Of a stretch of 9,051 bases of DNA, positions 1 through 6,366 are shown one piece after another. The position numbers and the translations under genes were made by a program. Origin of the DNA: Rhodoferax sp. (GTDB lineage Bacteria; Pseudomonadota; Gammaproteobacteria; Burkholderiales; Burkholderiaceae_C); assembly GCA_023231075.1 (NCBI GenBank), contig JALNWC010000076.1, positions 1 through 9,051 of the forward strand. The letters are read 5' to 3'. Numbering within the stretch: the stretch's first letter is position 1; the number at the start of each line of letters is the position of its first letter. A model generated the notes under the pieces. It searched no databases. It was given only the letters and a program-made list of their open reading frames with translations, and was not told the origin of the DNA.

Positions 1-25
1 AATAGTGGCAAACCCTTGCTGTATT

Positions 26-101
26 TGGTGGGAACTGAGAGATTCGAACTCTCGACCTACGGATTAAGAGTCCGCTGCTCTACCAACTGAGCTAAGTTCC
101 C
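26..101 (-). tRNA. tRNA-Lys, anticodon CTT
   Basis: Read on the minus strand this is a complete 76-nt tRNA with an encoded 3' CCA. The acceptor stem GGGAACT pairs with the 3' end AGTTCCC, followed by A73 and CCA. The D-arm carries the usual TAGCTCAGTTGGTAGAGC pattern and the T-arm contains GTTCGAATC. The seven-base anticodon loop is CTCTTAA, so the anticodon is CTT (bases 68-66), which decodes the lysine codon AAG. The T residue 5' of the anticodon and the A 3' of it are as expected. The 25 bases after the CCA show only a weak 4-bp hairpin and no clear terminator before the window edge. tRNA genes are common integration sites for islands, but no integrase or direct repeat is visible here. Confidence 0.97.
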
Positions 102-373
102 TTGCTTTCAGAGAAACAGCGTGTGTTTCTTGAAGTGCTTGAAGTGGCAAATTCTAGCAGAGCGGCGGCTGGCGAAATGACGCGCTTTCGCCTTATCAGG
201 ACCATGAAGTCGCCCCAATTTTCCGATGTCAGCAAATTGTCCACCGTTTTGCCGCCGCCCTGGGGGGTGTGCTTGACCTGGTGCAGGAACATCCGTTTTT
301 TTCCGCCGGAACAGCGGATGAAGGACTCTGCAGGAATTAGACTATCCTCTTTTATCCATTGCGATTCAGCCAT
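92..373 (-). CDS. Doubtful small hypothetical ORF opposite the ankyrin gene upstream region
   Basis: An open frame of 93 codons runs on the minus strand from an ATG at 373 with an AGAGGG Shine-Dalgarno-like stretch 7 nt before it. The predicted product (starting MAESQWIKED) has a balanced, protein-like composition with a GGGKTVDNLL stretch followed by SENWGDFMVLIRRKRV; I do not recognise a family. Against it: the frame reads straight through the presumed tRNA-Lys promoter and only stops at a TAG inside the tRNA D-arm, and its start codon overlaps the chosen ATG of the divergent ankyrin gene. Its wobble positions coincide with those of the plus frame, so third-position GC cannot separate the two. 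It may be a gene fragment that lost its own stop, or chance. Confidence 0.25.
   Translation of the reverse strand: MAESQWIKEDSLIPAESFIRCSGGKKRMFLHQVKHTPQGGGKTVDNLLTSENWGDFMVLIRRKRVISPAAALLEFATSSTSRNTRCFSESKGT
151..159 (-). promoter_or_regulatory. Possible extended -10 promoter of tRNA-Lys
   Basis: On the minus strand the bases read TGCTAGAAT, an extended -10 element (TGn followed by TAGAAT, 5/6 to consensus). It lies about 50 nt upstream of the tRNA 5' end, which would leave a leader of roughly 40 nt for RNase P removal. No convincing -35 box is seen 16-18 nt upstream, which is tolerable for an extended -10 promoter. This is inference from motif and position only. Confidence 0.4.
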
Positions 374-1145
374 GAAACACCCTCTGCTTGCAGTCATGGG
401 CGAAGACTATCCGGTCTACCTTGAACAGCACCATGACCGTATTCTCAACAAGATCGATGAGCTATGGGACACGCCGGAAATCGATGACTACATCAGTGAT
501 CTTCTGATCGACAAACGCGGGGGGCGCAGGGGGTTTTCCCCTGAGGCGACCAAGGAGATCAATGCCTTGCGGGAATTCAGAATGCTGGAGACCTTTCTTG
601 CGGCAGAGAGGAAAGAAACCGCGATTCTGGAACTGGAAAAACGCAGCATTTTTCTCAATAAGGGGAATTTTTTGAGGGCTCTTGAAAATGGCGATGTGGA
701 AATCATTGATTTGTTCGTGCGGGCCAATTTCAATATTCATCTGACCGATGACAACGGGACGCCGCCGCTGCTTTTCGCGTTGAAGAAGGGCTACACCATC
801 ATTGCAAGGATTCTTCTGATTGCGGGCGCCGACGTCAATGAGAAGGACAAGCTGGGTCTGACGCCGCTGATGCTGGCATGCGGTAAGCCAAGCTTTGGGT
901 ACCGGGACATTGCCGAAATGCTGATCAAAAAAGGGGCCTACATCAACGTGCGTGACGCCCTGGGCTATACACCCTTGTTGCTGGCGCTCTCGGGCGGAAC
1001 ACTCGATATCGTTGAATTGCTCATCAACAAAGGCGCAGACATCTCTACCCGCACCAGGAAAGGCGACACGCCTTTGTCTCTGGCGCAGAAAGCGCAATGC
1101 ACTGAAATTGTCGACCTGTTGATCAGCAAGGGCGCAAAAATCTGA
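372..1145 (+). CDS. Ankyrin-repeat protein
   Basis: The product is about 257 residues. Residues 17-75 form a charged, probably helical N-terminal region with a DLLIDKRGGRRGF stretch (44-56), unlike an ankyrin repeat. From about residue 97 to the end there are roughly five ankyrin repeats, recognisable by repeated G-TPL and LL--GAD signatures: about 97-128 (degenerate), 129-160, 163-193, 197-227 and 230-257. Such repeats bind partner proteins; no partner or enzymatic domain is visible, and there is no signal peptide or membrane segment, so a cytoplasmic adaptor is the best guess. The frame is open back to 102, but that part overlaps the tRNA promoter. The start is uncertain: ATG 372 is chosen, while ATG 396 and ATG 318 are in frame and none has a good ribosome-binding site. 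GC is visibly lower (near 50%, one line near 42%) than in uvrD or polA, which suggests a horizontally acquired or less conserved gene. It ends convergently against guaC. Confidence 0.75.
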   Translation: MKHPLLAVMGEDYPVYLEQHHDRILNKIDELWDTPEIDDYISDLLIDKRGGRRGFSPEATKEINALREFRMLETFLAAERKETAILELEKRSIFLNKGNFLRALENGDVEIIDLFVRANFNIHLTDDNGTPPLLFALKKGYTIIARILLIAGADVNEKDKLGLTPLMLACGKPSFGYRDIAEMLIKKGAYINVRDALGYTPLLLALSGGTLDIVELLINKGADISTRTRKGDTPLSLAQKAQCTEIVDLLISKGAKI

Positions 1146-1147
1146 CG

Positions 1148-1174
1148 GGTCCCGCAAGCAAGGCTGCGGAGACC
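1148..1174 (-). terminator. Hairpin in the ankyrin/guaC convergent gap, possible guaC terminator
   Basis: Arms GGTCCCGCA (1148-1156) and TGCGGAGACC (1165-1174) pair over 9 bp with one bulged base and an 8-nt loop. It fills the gap between the two convergent stop codons. On the minus strand it is followed after about 7 nt by a run of five T (the AAAAA at 1137-1141), so it could stop guaC transcription imperfectly. On the plus strand no T-tract follows. Moderate to weak evidence. Confidence 0.35.
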
Positions 1175-1177
1175 GGC

Positions 1178-2155
1178 CTACATCAACAAATGCTCACCCG
1201 CGTTGTCGCCGCCCAGCGTCACGTAATTCACCTTGCGGATGTCCAGCAGTTTCTTGCCGCCTGAGTAGCTGATGGAGCTTTGCACGTCCTGCTCCATCTC
1301 GATCAGCGTGTCGGCCAGTTTGCCCTTGATGGGTTCCAGGATGCGCTTGCCCTCGACGTGTTTGTATTCGCCCTTGTTGAAGTCGCTGGCCGAGCCGTAG
1401 TATTCCTTGTACAGCTTGCCATCCACCTCGACCGTCTGGCCGGGGCTTTCTTCGTGGCCGGCAAACAGCGAGCCGATCATGACCATGGTGGCGCCGAAGC
1501 GGACGCTCTTGGCAATGTCGCCATGGTCGCGGATGCCGCCGTCGGCAATGATGGGTTTGGTGGCCACGCGGGCACACCATTTCACAGCGCTCAGTTGCCA
1601 GCCGCCGGTGCCAAAACCGGTCTTGAGCTTGGTGATGCAGACCTTGCCCGGGCCGATGCCGACCTTGGTGGCGTCGGCGCCCCAGTTTTCCAGGTCGATC
1701 ACCGCCTCGGGCGTGGCCACGTTGCCGGCGATGATGAAGGTGCTCGGGATTTTTTCGCGCAGGTAGCCGATCATGGCTTTCACGCTGTCGGCGTGGCCGT
1801 GGGCGATGTCGATGGTGATGTACTCCGGCGCCAGGTCCAGCGCCACCAGCTGGTCCACCGTGTCGTAATCGGCTTGCTTGACCCCCAGGGAGATCGAGGC
1901 GTACAGGCCGCGCGCTTTCATGGTTTTGACGAACTGCACGTTGTCCAGATCGAAGCGGTGCATCACGTAAAAGTAGTTGTTTTGCGCCAGCCAGATGCAA
2001 ATGTCCTCGCTGACCACGGTTTTCATGTTGGCGGGCACCACGGGAATGCGAAAGCGGCGCGGCCCCAATTCCACACTGGCATCGCATTCGGAGCGGCTCT
2101 CCACCCGGCATTTGCGGGGCAGCAGCAAGATGTTGTCGTAGTCGAAGATTTCCAT
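1178..2155 (-). CDS. guaC: GMP reductase (GuaC)
   Basis: This 325-residue cytoplasmic enzyme reduces GMP to IMP with NADPH and release of ammonia, returning guanine nucleotides to the purine pool. It belongs to the IMPDH/GMPR TIM-barrel family, and the length fits the short GuaC2-type reductases that lack a CBS domain. Visible motifs: an N-terminal FDYDNILLLPRK (4-15), PVVPANMKTV (38-47), the substrate-binding loop GIGPGKVCITKLKTGFG (166-182) with catalytic Cys173, the phosphate-binding ADGGIRDHGD (204-213), and KEYYGSAS (250-257). The GMP reductase assignment over IMP dehydrogenase rests on the short length, the absence of CBS domains and the KVCITKLKTGFG loop. The start at 2155 puts the family N-terminus in place; only a weak AGG lies 9 nt upstream. 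It is divergent from uvrD, and its leader carries a terminator-like hairpin described separately. Confidence 0.96.
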   Translation of the reverse strand: MEIFDYDNILLLPRKCRVESRSECDASVELGPRRFRIPVVPANMKTVVSEDICIWLAQNNYFYVMHRFDLDNVQFVKTMKARGLYASISLGVKQADYDTVDQLVALDLAPEYITIDIAHGHADSVKAMIGYLREKIPSTFIIAGNVATPEAVIDLENWGADATKVGIGPGKVCITKLKTGFGTGGWQLSAVKWCARVATKPIIADGGIRDHGDIAKSVRFGATMVMIGSLFAGHEESPGQTVEVDGKLYKEYYGSASDFNKGEYKHVEGKRILEPIKGKLADTLIEMEQDVQSSISYSGGKKLLDIRKVNYVTLGGDNAGEHLLM

Positions 2156-2170
2156 GGTCTGGCGCCTATC

Positions 2171-2204
2171 AAAAAAAACCGGGCCACAATTGCTTGGGCC
2201 CGGT
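2171..2204 (-). terminator. Terminator-like hairpin in the guaC leader (candidate attenuator)
   Basis: On the minus strand ACCGGGCC (2204-2197) pairs perfectly with GGCCCGGT (2185-2178), with an 11-nt loop (2196-2186), followed by T8 (2178-2171; the first T closes the stem). This is a classic Rho-independent shape pointing into guaC, 15 nt before its ATG. No minus-strand gene lies between it and the uvrD start, so there is nothing upstream to terminate except guaC's own transcript. It may be an attenuator or a 5'-terminal stabilising stem. No competing antiterminator stem was found. Confidence 0.6.
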
Positions 2205-2209
2205 GCTTG

Positions 2210-2239
2210 ATTCTATCGAAGTCGGGCGGCTTTCTACAA
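2210..2239 (-). promoter_or_regulatory. Candidate guaC promoter
   Basis: On the minus strand TTGTAG (2239-2234, -35) and TAGAAT (2215-2210, -10) are separated by 18 bp. The expected start falls near A2204, the first base of the leader hairpin, giving a leader of about 50 nt. The -35 box overlaps the candidate -10 box of the divergent uvrD gene. Confidence 0.5.
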
Positions 2240-2240
2240 T
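2235..2240 (+). promoter_or_regulatory. Candidate uvrD -10 box, leaderless arrangement
   Basis: TACAAT (5/6 to consensus) ends 6 nt before the uvrD ATG at 2247, so a transcript starting 6-7 nt downstream would begin at or next to the start codon. There is no Shine-Dalgarno sequence in the GCCCCC between them. No good -35 is present at 16-18 bp; TTGATT at 2207-2212 is 22 bp away. The same bases on the other strand serve as the proposed guaC -35. Confidence 0.45.
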
Positions 2241-2246
2241 GCCCCC

Positions 2247-4673
2247 ATGTTTTCAAACCTGACGCCTCCCAGCCCGCCCGACGCCGGCCTGCTGAACAAC
2301 CTGAACCCCGAGCAACTGGCCGCCGTCACGCTGCCTTCTGAGCACGCGCTGATTCTGGCCGGCGCGGGCTCCGGCAAAACCCGGGTGCTGACCACCCGCA
2401 TTGCCTGGCTGCTGCAAACCGGGCAGGTGTCGCCTGGCGGCATCCTGGCGGTCACCTTCACCAACAAGGCCGCCAAGGAAATGATGACGCGCCTGGCCAG
2501 CATGTTGCCGCTGAACGTGCGCGGCATGTGGATTGGCACCTTTCACGGGCTCTGCAACCGCTTGCTGCGCGCCCATTACAAGCTGGCGAACTTGCCGCAG
2601 AGCTTTCAGATTCTGGACATGCAAGACCAGTTGTCGAGCATCAAGCGCCTGTACAAGCAGTTCGGCATCGATGACGAGCGCTTTCCGCCCAAGCAGATGC
2701 AGTGGTTCATTGGCGGTTGCAAGGAAGACGGCCTGCGCCCCGGCATGGTGGAAGCGCGCGACGATGAAACGCGCAAAAAGATCGAGATTTACCAGCTTTA
2801 CGAAGAGCAGTGCCAGCGCGAAGGTGTGGTCGACTTTGGCGAACTGATGCTGCGCAGTTATGAACTGCTGCGCGACAACGACCCGATCCGGGAGCATTAC
2901 CAGCGCCGTTTCAGGCACATTCTGATCGACGAGTTTCAGGACACCAACAAGCTGCAGTACGCCTGGATCAAGATGCTGGCCGGCACTGGCGCCCACAGCA
3001 CGGTCGACGGCGCCTTCCAGCCCACCGGCTGCGTGCTGGCGGTGGGCGACGACGACCAGAGCATTTACGCCTTTCGTGGTGCGCGGGTGGGCAACATGGC
3101 GGACTTTGTGCGTGAATTCAAGGTGCGCCACCAGATCAAGCTGGAGGAAAACTACCGCAGCGGCAGCAACATTCTGGACTCCGCCAACGCGCTGATCAGC
3201 CACAACAGCAAGCGCCTGGGCAAGAACCTGCGCACCGCCCAGGGGCCGGGCGAGCCGGTGCGGGTGTTCGAGGCCCCCAGCGACTTTGCCGAGGCCAAGT
3301 GGATGGTCGACGAGATGAAGCAGCTGGTGCGCGAGGGCTACGCGCGCAAGGAAATTGCCGTGTTGTACCGTAGCAATGCGCAAAGCCGGGTCATCGAGAC
3401 CGCGCTGTTCAACGCGGGCATGCCCTACAAGGTGTATGGCGGTTTGCGCTTTTTTGAGCGCGCCGAAATCAAGAATGCACTGGCCTACCTGCGTCTGCTG
3501 GAGAATCCGCGCGACGACACCAGTTTTCTGCGCGCCGTCAACTTTCCGCCGCGCGGCATCGGCATGCGCAGCCTGGAGCAGTTGCAGGACGCGGCGCGCG
3601 CCAGCGGCTGCTCGCTCAGCGATGCGGTGAGCGGGCTGGGCGGCAAGGCGGGCACCAATATTGGCGCCTTTCTGGCGGGCATTGACGTGCTGCGCGAGCA
3701 GACCCGGGGCCTGAGCTTGCGCGAGACGATTGAACTCACGCTCGAATACAGCGGCCTGATCGAGCACTACAAGGCCGACCGCGAAGGCGCCGACCGGGTG
3801 GAGAATCTGGAGGAACTGGTGAATGCGGCCGAGAGTTTTGTCTCGATCGAGGGTTTTGGCCGCGATGCGGTGGCGCTGCCGGTGGACGAACTGGGTCAGC
3901 CCTTGACGCAGTCGCCCGCGTCCCAGGGCATCGACATGAGCCAGCCGCTGCCGGACCTCCCGGCGCCCGATGCCGAGACCGGTGAAACCCTGTCGCCGCT
4001 GGCGGCCTTTTTGACCCATGCCGCGCTCGAAGCCGGTGACAACCAGGCGCAGGCCGGCCAGGACGCCATCCAGCTCATGACGGTGCATGCCAGCAAGGGC
4101 CTGGAGTTTGATTGTGTGTTCATTACCGGCATCGAAGAAGGCCTGTTCCCGCACGAAAATTCCATGAACGACCGCGACGGCCTGGAGGAAGAACGCCGCC
4201 TGATGTACGTGGCCATCACGCGCGCCCGCAAGCGCCTGGTCCTGAGCCATTCGCAAACCCGCATGCTGCACGGCCAGACGCGCTACAACCTGCGCAGCCG
4301 CTTTTTTGAAGAGCTGCCCGAAGAGGCTCTGAAATGGATCACGCCCAAACACCAAGGCTTTGGCAAGTCCGACAGCTTTTCCGACGCCCTGTATTCAGGC
4401 CAGTCAAATGCGTATGGCAAGCGCCCGGCAAGCCCGTTCGGCACCGACTATTCGCGCTTTTCAGCGTCCGCAGCGCCGCCTGTGGCGCAACCCAAGGCCG
4501 AGGCACAGAACAGCCTGCGCACGGGACAAAAGGTGTTTCACGCCAAGTTTGGCGAAGGCACGGTGTTGTTGCTGGAAGGCAAGGGCGACGACGCGCGCGC
4601 GCAAATCAACTTCCCGCGCCACGGTGTCAAGTGGCTGGCGCTGTCGGTGGCCAAGCTCACGCCCGTGCCCTGA
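2247..4673 (+). CDS. uvrD: ATP-dependent DNA helicase UvrD/PcrA (superfamily 1A)
   Basis: The 808-residue protein is a 3'-5' DNA helicase that removes the nicked strand in nucleotide excision and mismatch repair. SF1A motifs appear in order: Q motif LNPEQLAAV (19-27), Walker A GAGSGKT (39-45), motif Ia VTFTNKAAKEM (69-79), Walker B/II LIDEFQDTN (226-234), motif III GDDDQSIYAFRGA (267-279), motif IV LEENYRS (299-305), motif V TVHASKGLEF (612-621) and motif VI VAITRARKR (655-663). Between motifs II and III there is a short extra loop (about 248-261). Residues 698-757 are a low-complexity linker, followed by a C-terminal Tudor-like domain (about 758-808), which in PcrA and UvrD contacts RNA polymerase and points to transcription-coupled repair. 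All catalytic motifs are intact. The start lacks a Shine-Dalgarno and is probably translated from a leaderless message. The 3' end overlaps the convergent plsC by 17 bp. Confidence 0.96.
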   Translation: MFSNLTPPSPPDAGLLNNLNPEQLAAVTLPSEHALILAGAGSGKTRVLTTRIAWLLQTGQVSPGGILAVTFTNKAAKEMMTRLASMLPLNVRGMWIGTFHGLCNRLLRAHYKLANLPQSFQILDMQDQLSSIKRLYKQFGIDDERFPPKQMQWFIGGCKEDGLRPGMVEARDDETRKKIEIYQLYEEQCQREGVVDFGELMLRSYELLRDNDPIREHYQRRFRHILIDEFQDTNKLQYAWIKMLAGTGAHSTVDGAFQPTGCVLAVGDDDQSIYAFRGARVGNMADFVREFKVRHQIKLEENYRSGSNILDSANALISHNSKRLGKNLRTAQGPGEPVRVFEAPSDFAEAKWMVDEMKQLVREGYARKEIAVLYRSNAQSRVIETALFNAGMPYKVYGGLRFFERAEIKNALAYLRLLENPRDDTSFLRAVNFPPRGIGMRSLEQLQDAARASGCSLSDAVSGLGGKAGTNIGAFLAGIDVLREQTRGLSLRETIELTLEYSGLIEHYKADREGADRVENLEELVNAAESFVSIEGFGRDAVALPVDELGQPLTQSPASQGIDMSQPLPDLPAPDAETGETLSPLAAFLTHAALEAGDNQAQAGQDAIQLMTVHASKGLEFDCVFITGIEEGLFPHENSMNDRDGLEEERRLMYVAITRARKRLVLSHSQTRMLHGQTRYNLRSRFFEELPEEALKWITPKHQGFGKSDSFSDALYSGQSNAYGKRPASPFGTDYSRFSASAAPPVAQPKAEAQNSLRTGQKVFHAKFGEGTVLLLEGKGDDARAQINFPRHGVKWLALSVAKLTPVP

Positions 4674-5409
4674 GCATGCCCGTGACTTCTGCATGGGCAT
4701 CCGCCGCCCAGGCCTGGCGGTTGCGGCCCGCGCCGTGTTGGCTCAAGCCAAAGCTGAGCACCACGCGTTGCTGTGGTGCGGTCAGGGTGCGCCACATCGA
4801 TCCCAAAAAAGTGTCGTCGTCGATGTAGCACGCGGCCAGACTGTGCTGACCGCTGGCTGCGTCTTCAAAGCGCAAGGCCACGGTCTGTACCGGGGCATTG
4901 GCCGAGATCGCCGCCTGAAACAAATTGGCATGAAAGGGCAAGACCTGCAAGCCGTTGCTGGTGGTGCCCTCGGGAAAAATCGCCAGCACCATGCCGCTGT
5001 CAGCGTGCAGTTTTTCGGCCATCTGGTGCACCACACGCAAGGTATCGCGCCGGGAGCTGCGGGTGATGAACAGGGTGTCCAAAGCACGGGTGAAGGTGCC
5101 CACCACGGGCCATTGCCCAATCTCGGACTTGGACACGAAGCGACACGGGCACGAGGCCAGCAAGACCACGATGTCCAGCCAGGACACATGGTTGGCGACC
5201 AACAGCAGCGGCCCCTTGGTGGGCGGACTGCCATGCACTTCCAGGTCGATGCGCAGCAGCGCCAGTGAGGACCGGGCCCAGGCCTGGATGCGCTCAGACT
5301 TTTGATGAGGATGCCATTTGGGGAAATGCCGGTTCACGATCCAGAGGCCACGGATCAGATGCAGCCCCACACGGGTCAGCCTGATAATTGCAAAGAAATT
5401 TCTTGTCAT
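4657..5409 (-). CDS. plsC: 1-acyl-sn-glycerol-3-phosphate acyltransferase (PlsC family)
   Basis: The 250-residue product belongs to the PlsC/LPLAT family, which transfers an acyl group to lysophosphatidic acid to make phosphatidic acid at the inner membrane. A hydrophobic N-terminal stretch (about 5-26) can act as membrane anchor. The catalytic NHVSWLD block (73-79) contains the HX4D motif (His74, Asp79). KSEIGQWPVVG (94-104) matches motif II, FPEGTTS (145-151) is the glycerophosphate-binding block III, and VQTVALRF (174-181) is block IV. The exact substrate (glycerolipid or ornithine-lipid type) cannot be told. Start choice: ATG 5409 places the N-terminus where family members begin, but it lies directly against a T7 tract and has no ribosome-binding site. 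An in-frame ATG at 5445 would put the hairpin inside the coding region, and an in-frame GTG about 13 codons into the frame is also possible. The stop lies inside the last codons of uvrD on the other strand. Confidence 0.9.
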   Translation of the reverse strand: MTRNFFAIIRLTRVGLHLIRGLWIVNRHFPKWHPHQKSERIQAWARSSLALLRIDLEVHGSPPTKGPLLLVANHVSWLDIVVLLASCPCRFVSKSEIGQWPVVGTFTRALDTLFITRSSRRDTLRVVHQMAEKLHADSGMVLAIFPEGTTSNGLQVLPFHANLFQAAISANAPVQTVALRFEDAASGQHSLAACYIDDDTFLGSMWRTLTAPQQRVVLSFGLSQHGAGRNRQAWAADAHAEVTGMLRARA

Positions 5410-5442
5410 AAAAAAATCGTGCCGGGCTTGTGCTCGGCACGA
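5410..5442 (-). terminator. Intrinsic terminator before plsC, end of the thrB operon
   Basis: On the minus strand TCGTGCCG (5442-5435) pairs perfectly over 8 bp with CGGCACGA (5424-5417) around a 10-nt loop, followed by T7 (5416-5410). It stands about 130 nt after the BPSS1780 stop codon and should end that operon. The T-tract runs directly into the chosen plsC ATG. Confidence 0.75.
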
Positions 5443-5464
5443 CATCAGCGTCCATTGTTCGGGT

Positions 5465-5578
5465 TTATTTTGCCATCAGTTCAGCCGGGTGCTTGCTGTC
5501 GGCTTGGTCTTCCCTCTAGCCGCGCCCATCCCGGAGCCCTTTTTTGCCCATGATCTGCCCGTTGGTACGTTGACTCAC
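5465..5578 (-). pseudogene. Possible decayed small ORF after the BPSS1780 gene
   Basis: A GTG at 5578 overlaps the TGA of the BPSS1780 gene as GTGA, the usual layout for translational coupling. The frame reads MSQRTNGQIMGKKGLRDGRG, meets TAG (5518-5516), then continues open for 16 codons ending AELMAK and TAA (5467-5465). If the A6 run at 5540-5545 had five A, the frame would shift into GKKGSGMGAARGKTKPT and end at a different stop, giving a lysine- and arginine-rich 33-residue peptide. Both readings look more like a small basic protein than random sequence. It may be an intact short gene in one frame, a frameshifted remnant, or chance. I recognise no family. Confidence 0.3.
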
Positions 5579-6366
5579 GCGGGGTCCTGCGCGGGGGCTG
5601 GTGGTTCCAGTTCAAAACTGTCCCGGTAGCTAAAGTACAGCGAGGTAAAAAACATCGCTGCCAGCAGCATCAGTGCCGGGAACAACATCACGCCCAGCAG
5701 GCCCGGGTTGCCCAGCAGCTGACCCAGGGTTCCCAGGGCCAGCACGGCGAGGACGGCGGTGCCCATCCATGACAGGCCAAAAACGGTAAAGGCCCAGAAG
5801 TTGCGAAAACATGCCACGATGCTGAAAAACATGCTTTTCAGCGGTGGCAGGTCGTTCCAGAACACCAGCGCCGGGGCGTGCCAGAACATCAGCGACAGCG
5901 GCAGGTGCAAGCCAATGAAGACCCACATGGCGTTTTGAAAGTCGGGTGACTGCAGCAGTTCTTCCGTGGGGGCGCTGCCGCCCATGTAGAGCCGGGCGAA
6001 ACCGCCGCCGTCCACCAGGTAGGAGGCGCCCATGGCCAGCATGAAGCCGCCGGCGTACATGGCGCCAAGCTTCAGCATGGCGCGCACCTTGGCCGGCGCG
6101 GCCCGGAAGGCGGTGAACAGGATGAGCGGCATGGGAAACTTGCCTTGGGTGGCCTCCCGGGTGGCGGCCATCAGGCCCAGCGTGGCGGCGGGCAGCAGTG
6201 TCATGGCCAGCGGCAAGCCCAGGATTGGCAGCATGGTGGCCAGGGACATGACCGCCATGAAGATGAAAAACAAGCCCGCCAGCGCCAGCGGCTGCTTGAA
6301 GAAGGTCTGCATGCCGAGCTTGACCCAGGCAGCGCCCGTGCGCGCAGGAACGAGCTTGAGCTTCAT
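5575..6366 (-). CDS. BPSS1780-family integral membrane protein
   Basis: The 263-residue product is an inner-membrane protein with about six hydrophobic segments (near 26-48, 50-67, 98-118, 145-170, 190-212 and 222-246), a positively charged N-terminus and a short proline-rich C-terminal tail. The opening MKLKLVPARTGAAWVKLG and the overall pattern match the BPSS1780 family known from Burkholderiales; its function is unknown. The start at 6366 is well supported: GGAGG lies 7 nt upstream, and the ATG overlaps the thrB stop as ATGA, so the two are probably translationally coupled. The frame is open further upstream, but that stretch is antisense-phase reading of thrB and has no better start. A small ORF may follow, coupled through GTGA. 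No catalytic motif is visible. Confidence 0.85.
   Translation of the reverse strand: MKLKLVPARTGAAWVKLGMQTFFKQPLALAGLFFIFMAVMSLATMLPILGLPLAMTLLPAATLGLMAATREATQGKFPMPLILFTAFRAAPAKVRAMLKLGAMYAGGFMLAMGASYLVDGGGFARLYMGGSAPTEELLQSPDFQNAMWVFIGLHLPLSLMFWHAPALVFWNDLPPLKSMFFSIVACFRNFWAFTVFGLSWMGTAVLAVLALGTLGQLLGNPGLLGVMLFPALMLLAAMFFTSLYFSYRDSFELEPPAPAQDPA

Noticed and set aside
1..101. Attachment site of an integrated element at tRNA-Lys
   Set aside because: No integrase gene and no second copy of the tRNA 3' end are present in the window.
296..322. CATCCG/CGGATG inverted repeat with a T7 run before the ankyrin gene
   Set aside because: The T run lies inside the loop rather than after the stem, and the 6-bp arms are too weak to call a terminator or operator.
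2156..2246. A purine or other known riboswitch in the guaC leader
   Set aside because: Only about 50 nt lie between the predicted start and the ATG, almost all taken by the hairpin; no aptamer core is recognisable.
1280..2341. 353-codon plus-strand open frame opposite guaC
   Set aside because: Val/His/Ala-rich shadow without motifs; it also runs across the guaC/uvrD promoter region into uvrD.
2253..4355. Long open frame of 700 codons on the minus strand opposite uvrD
   Set aside because: Its sequence is rich in Ala, Gln, His, Val and Leu without domains, the usual antisense shadow of a high-GC gene; uvrD carries all helicase motifs.
4360..5268. 302-codon plus-strand open frame over the uvrD tail and opposite plsC
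   Set aside because: The first part is uvrD in a wrong frame and the rest is antisense of plsC; the real genes explain both parts.
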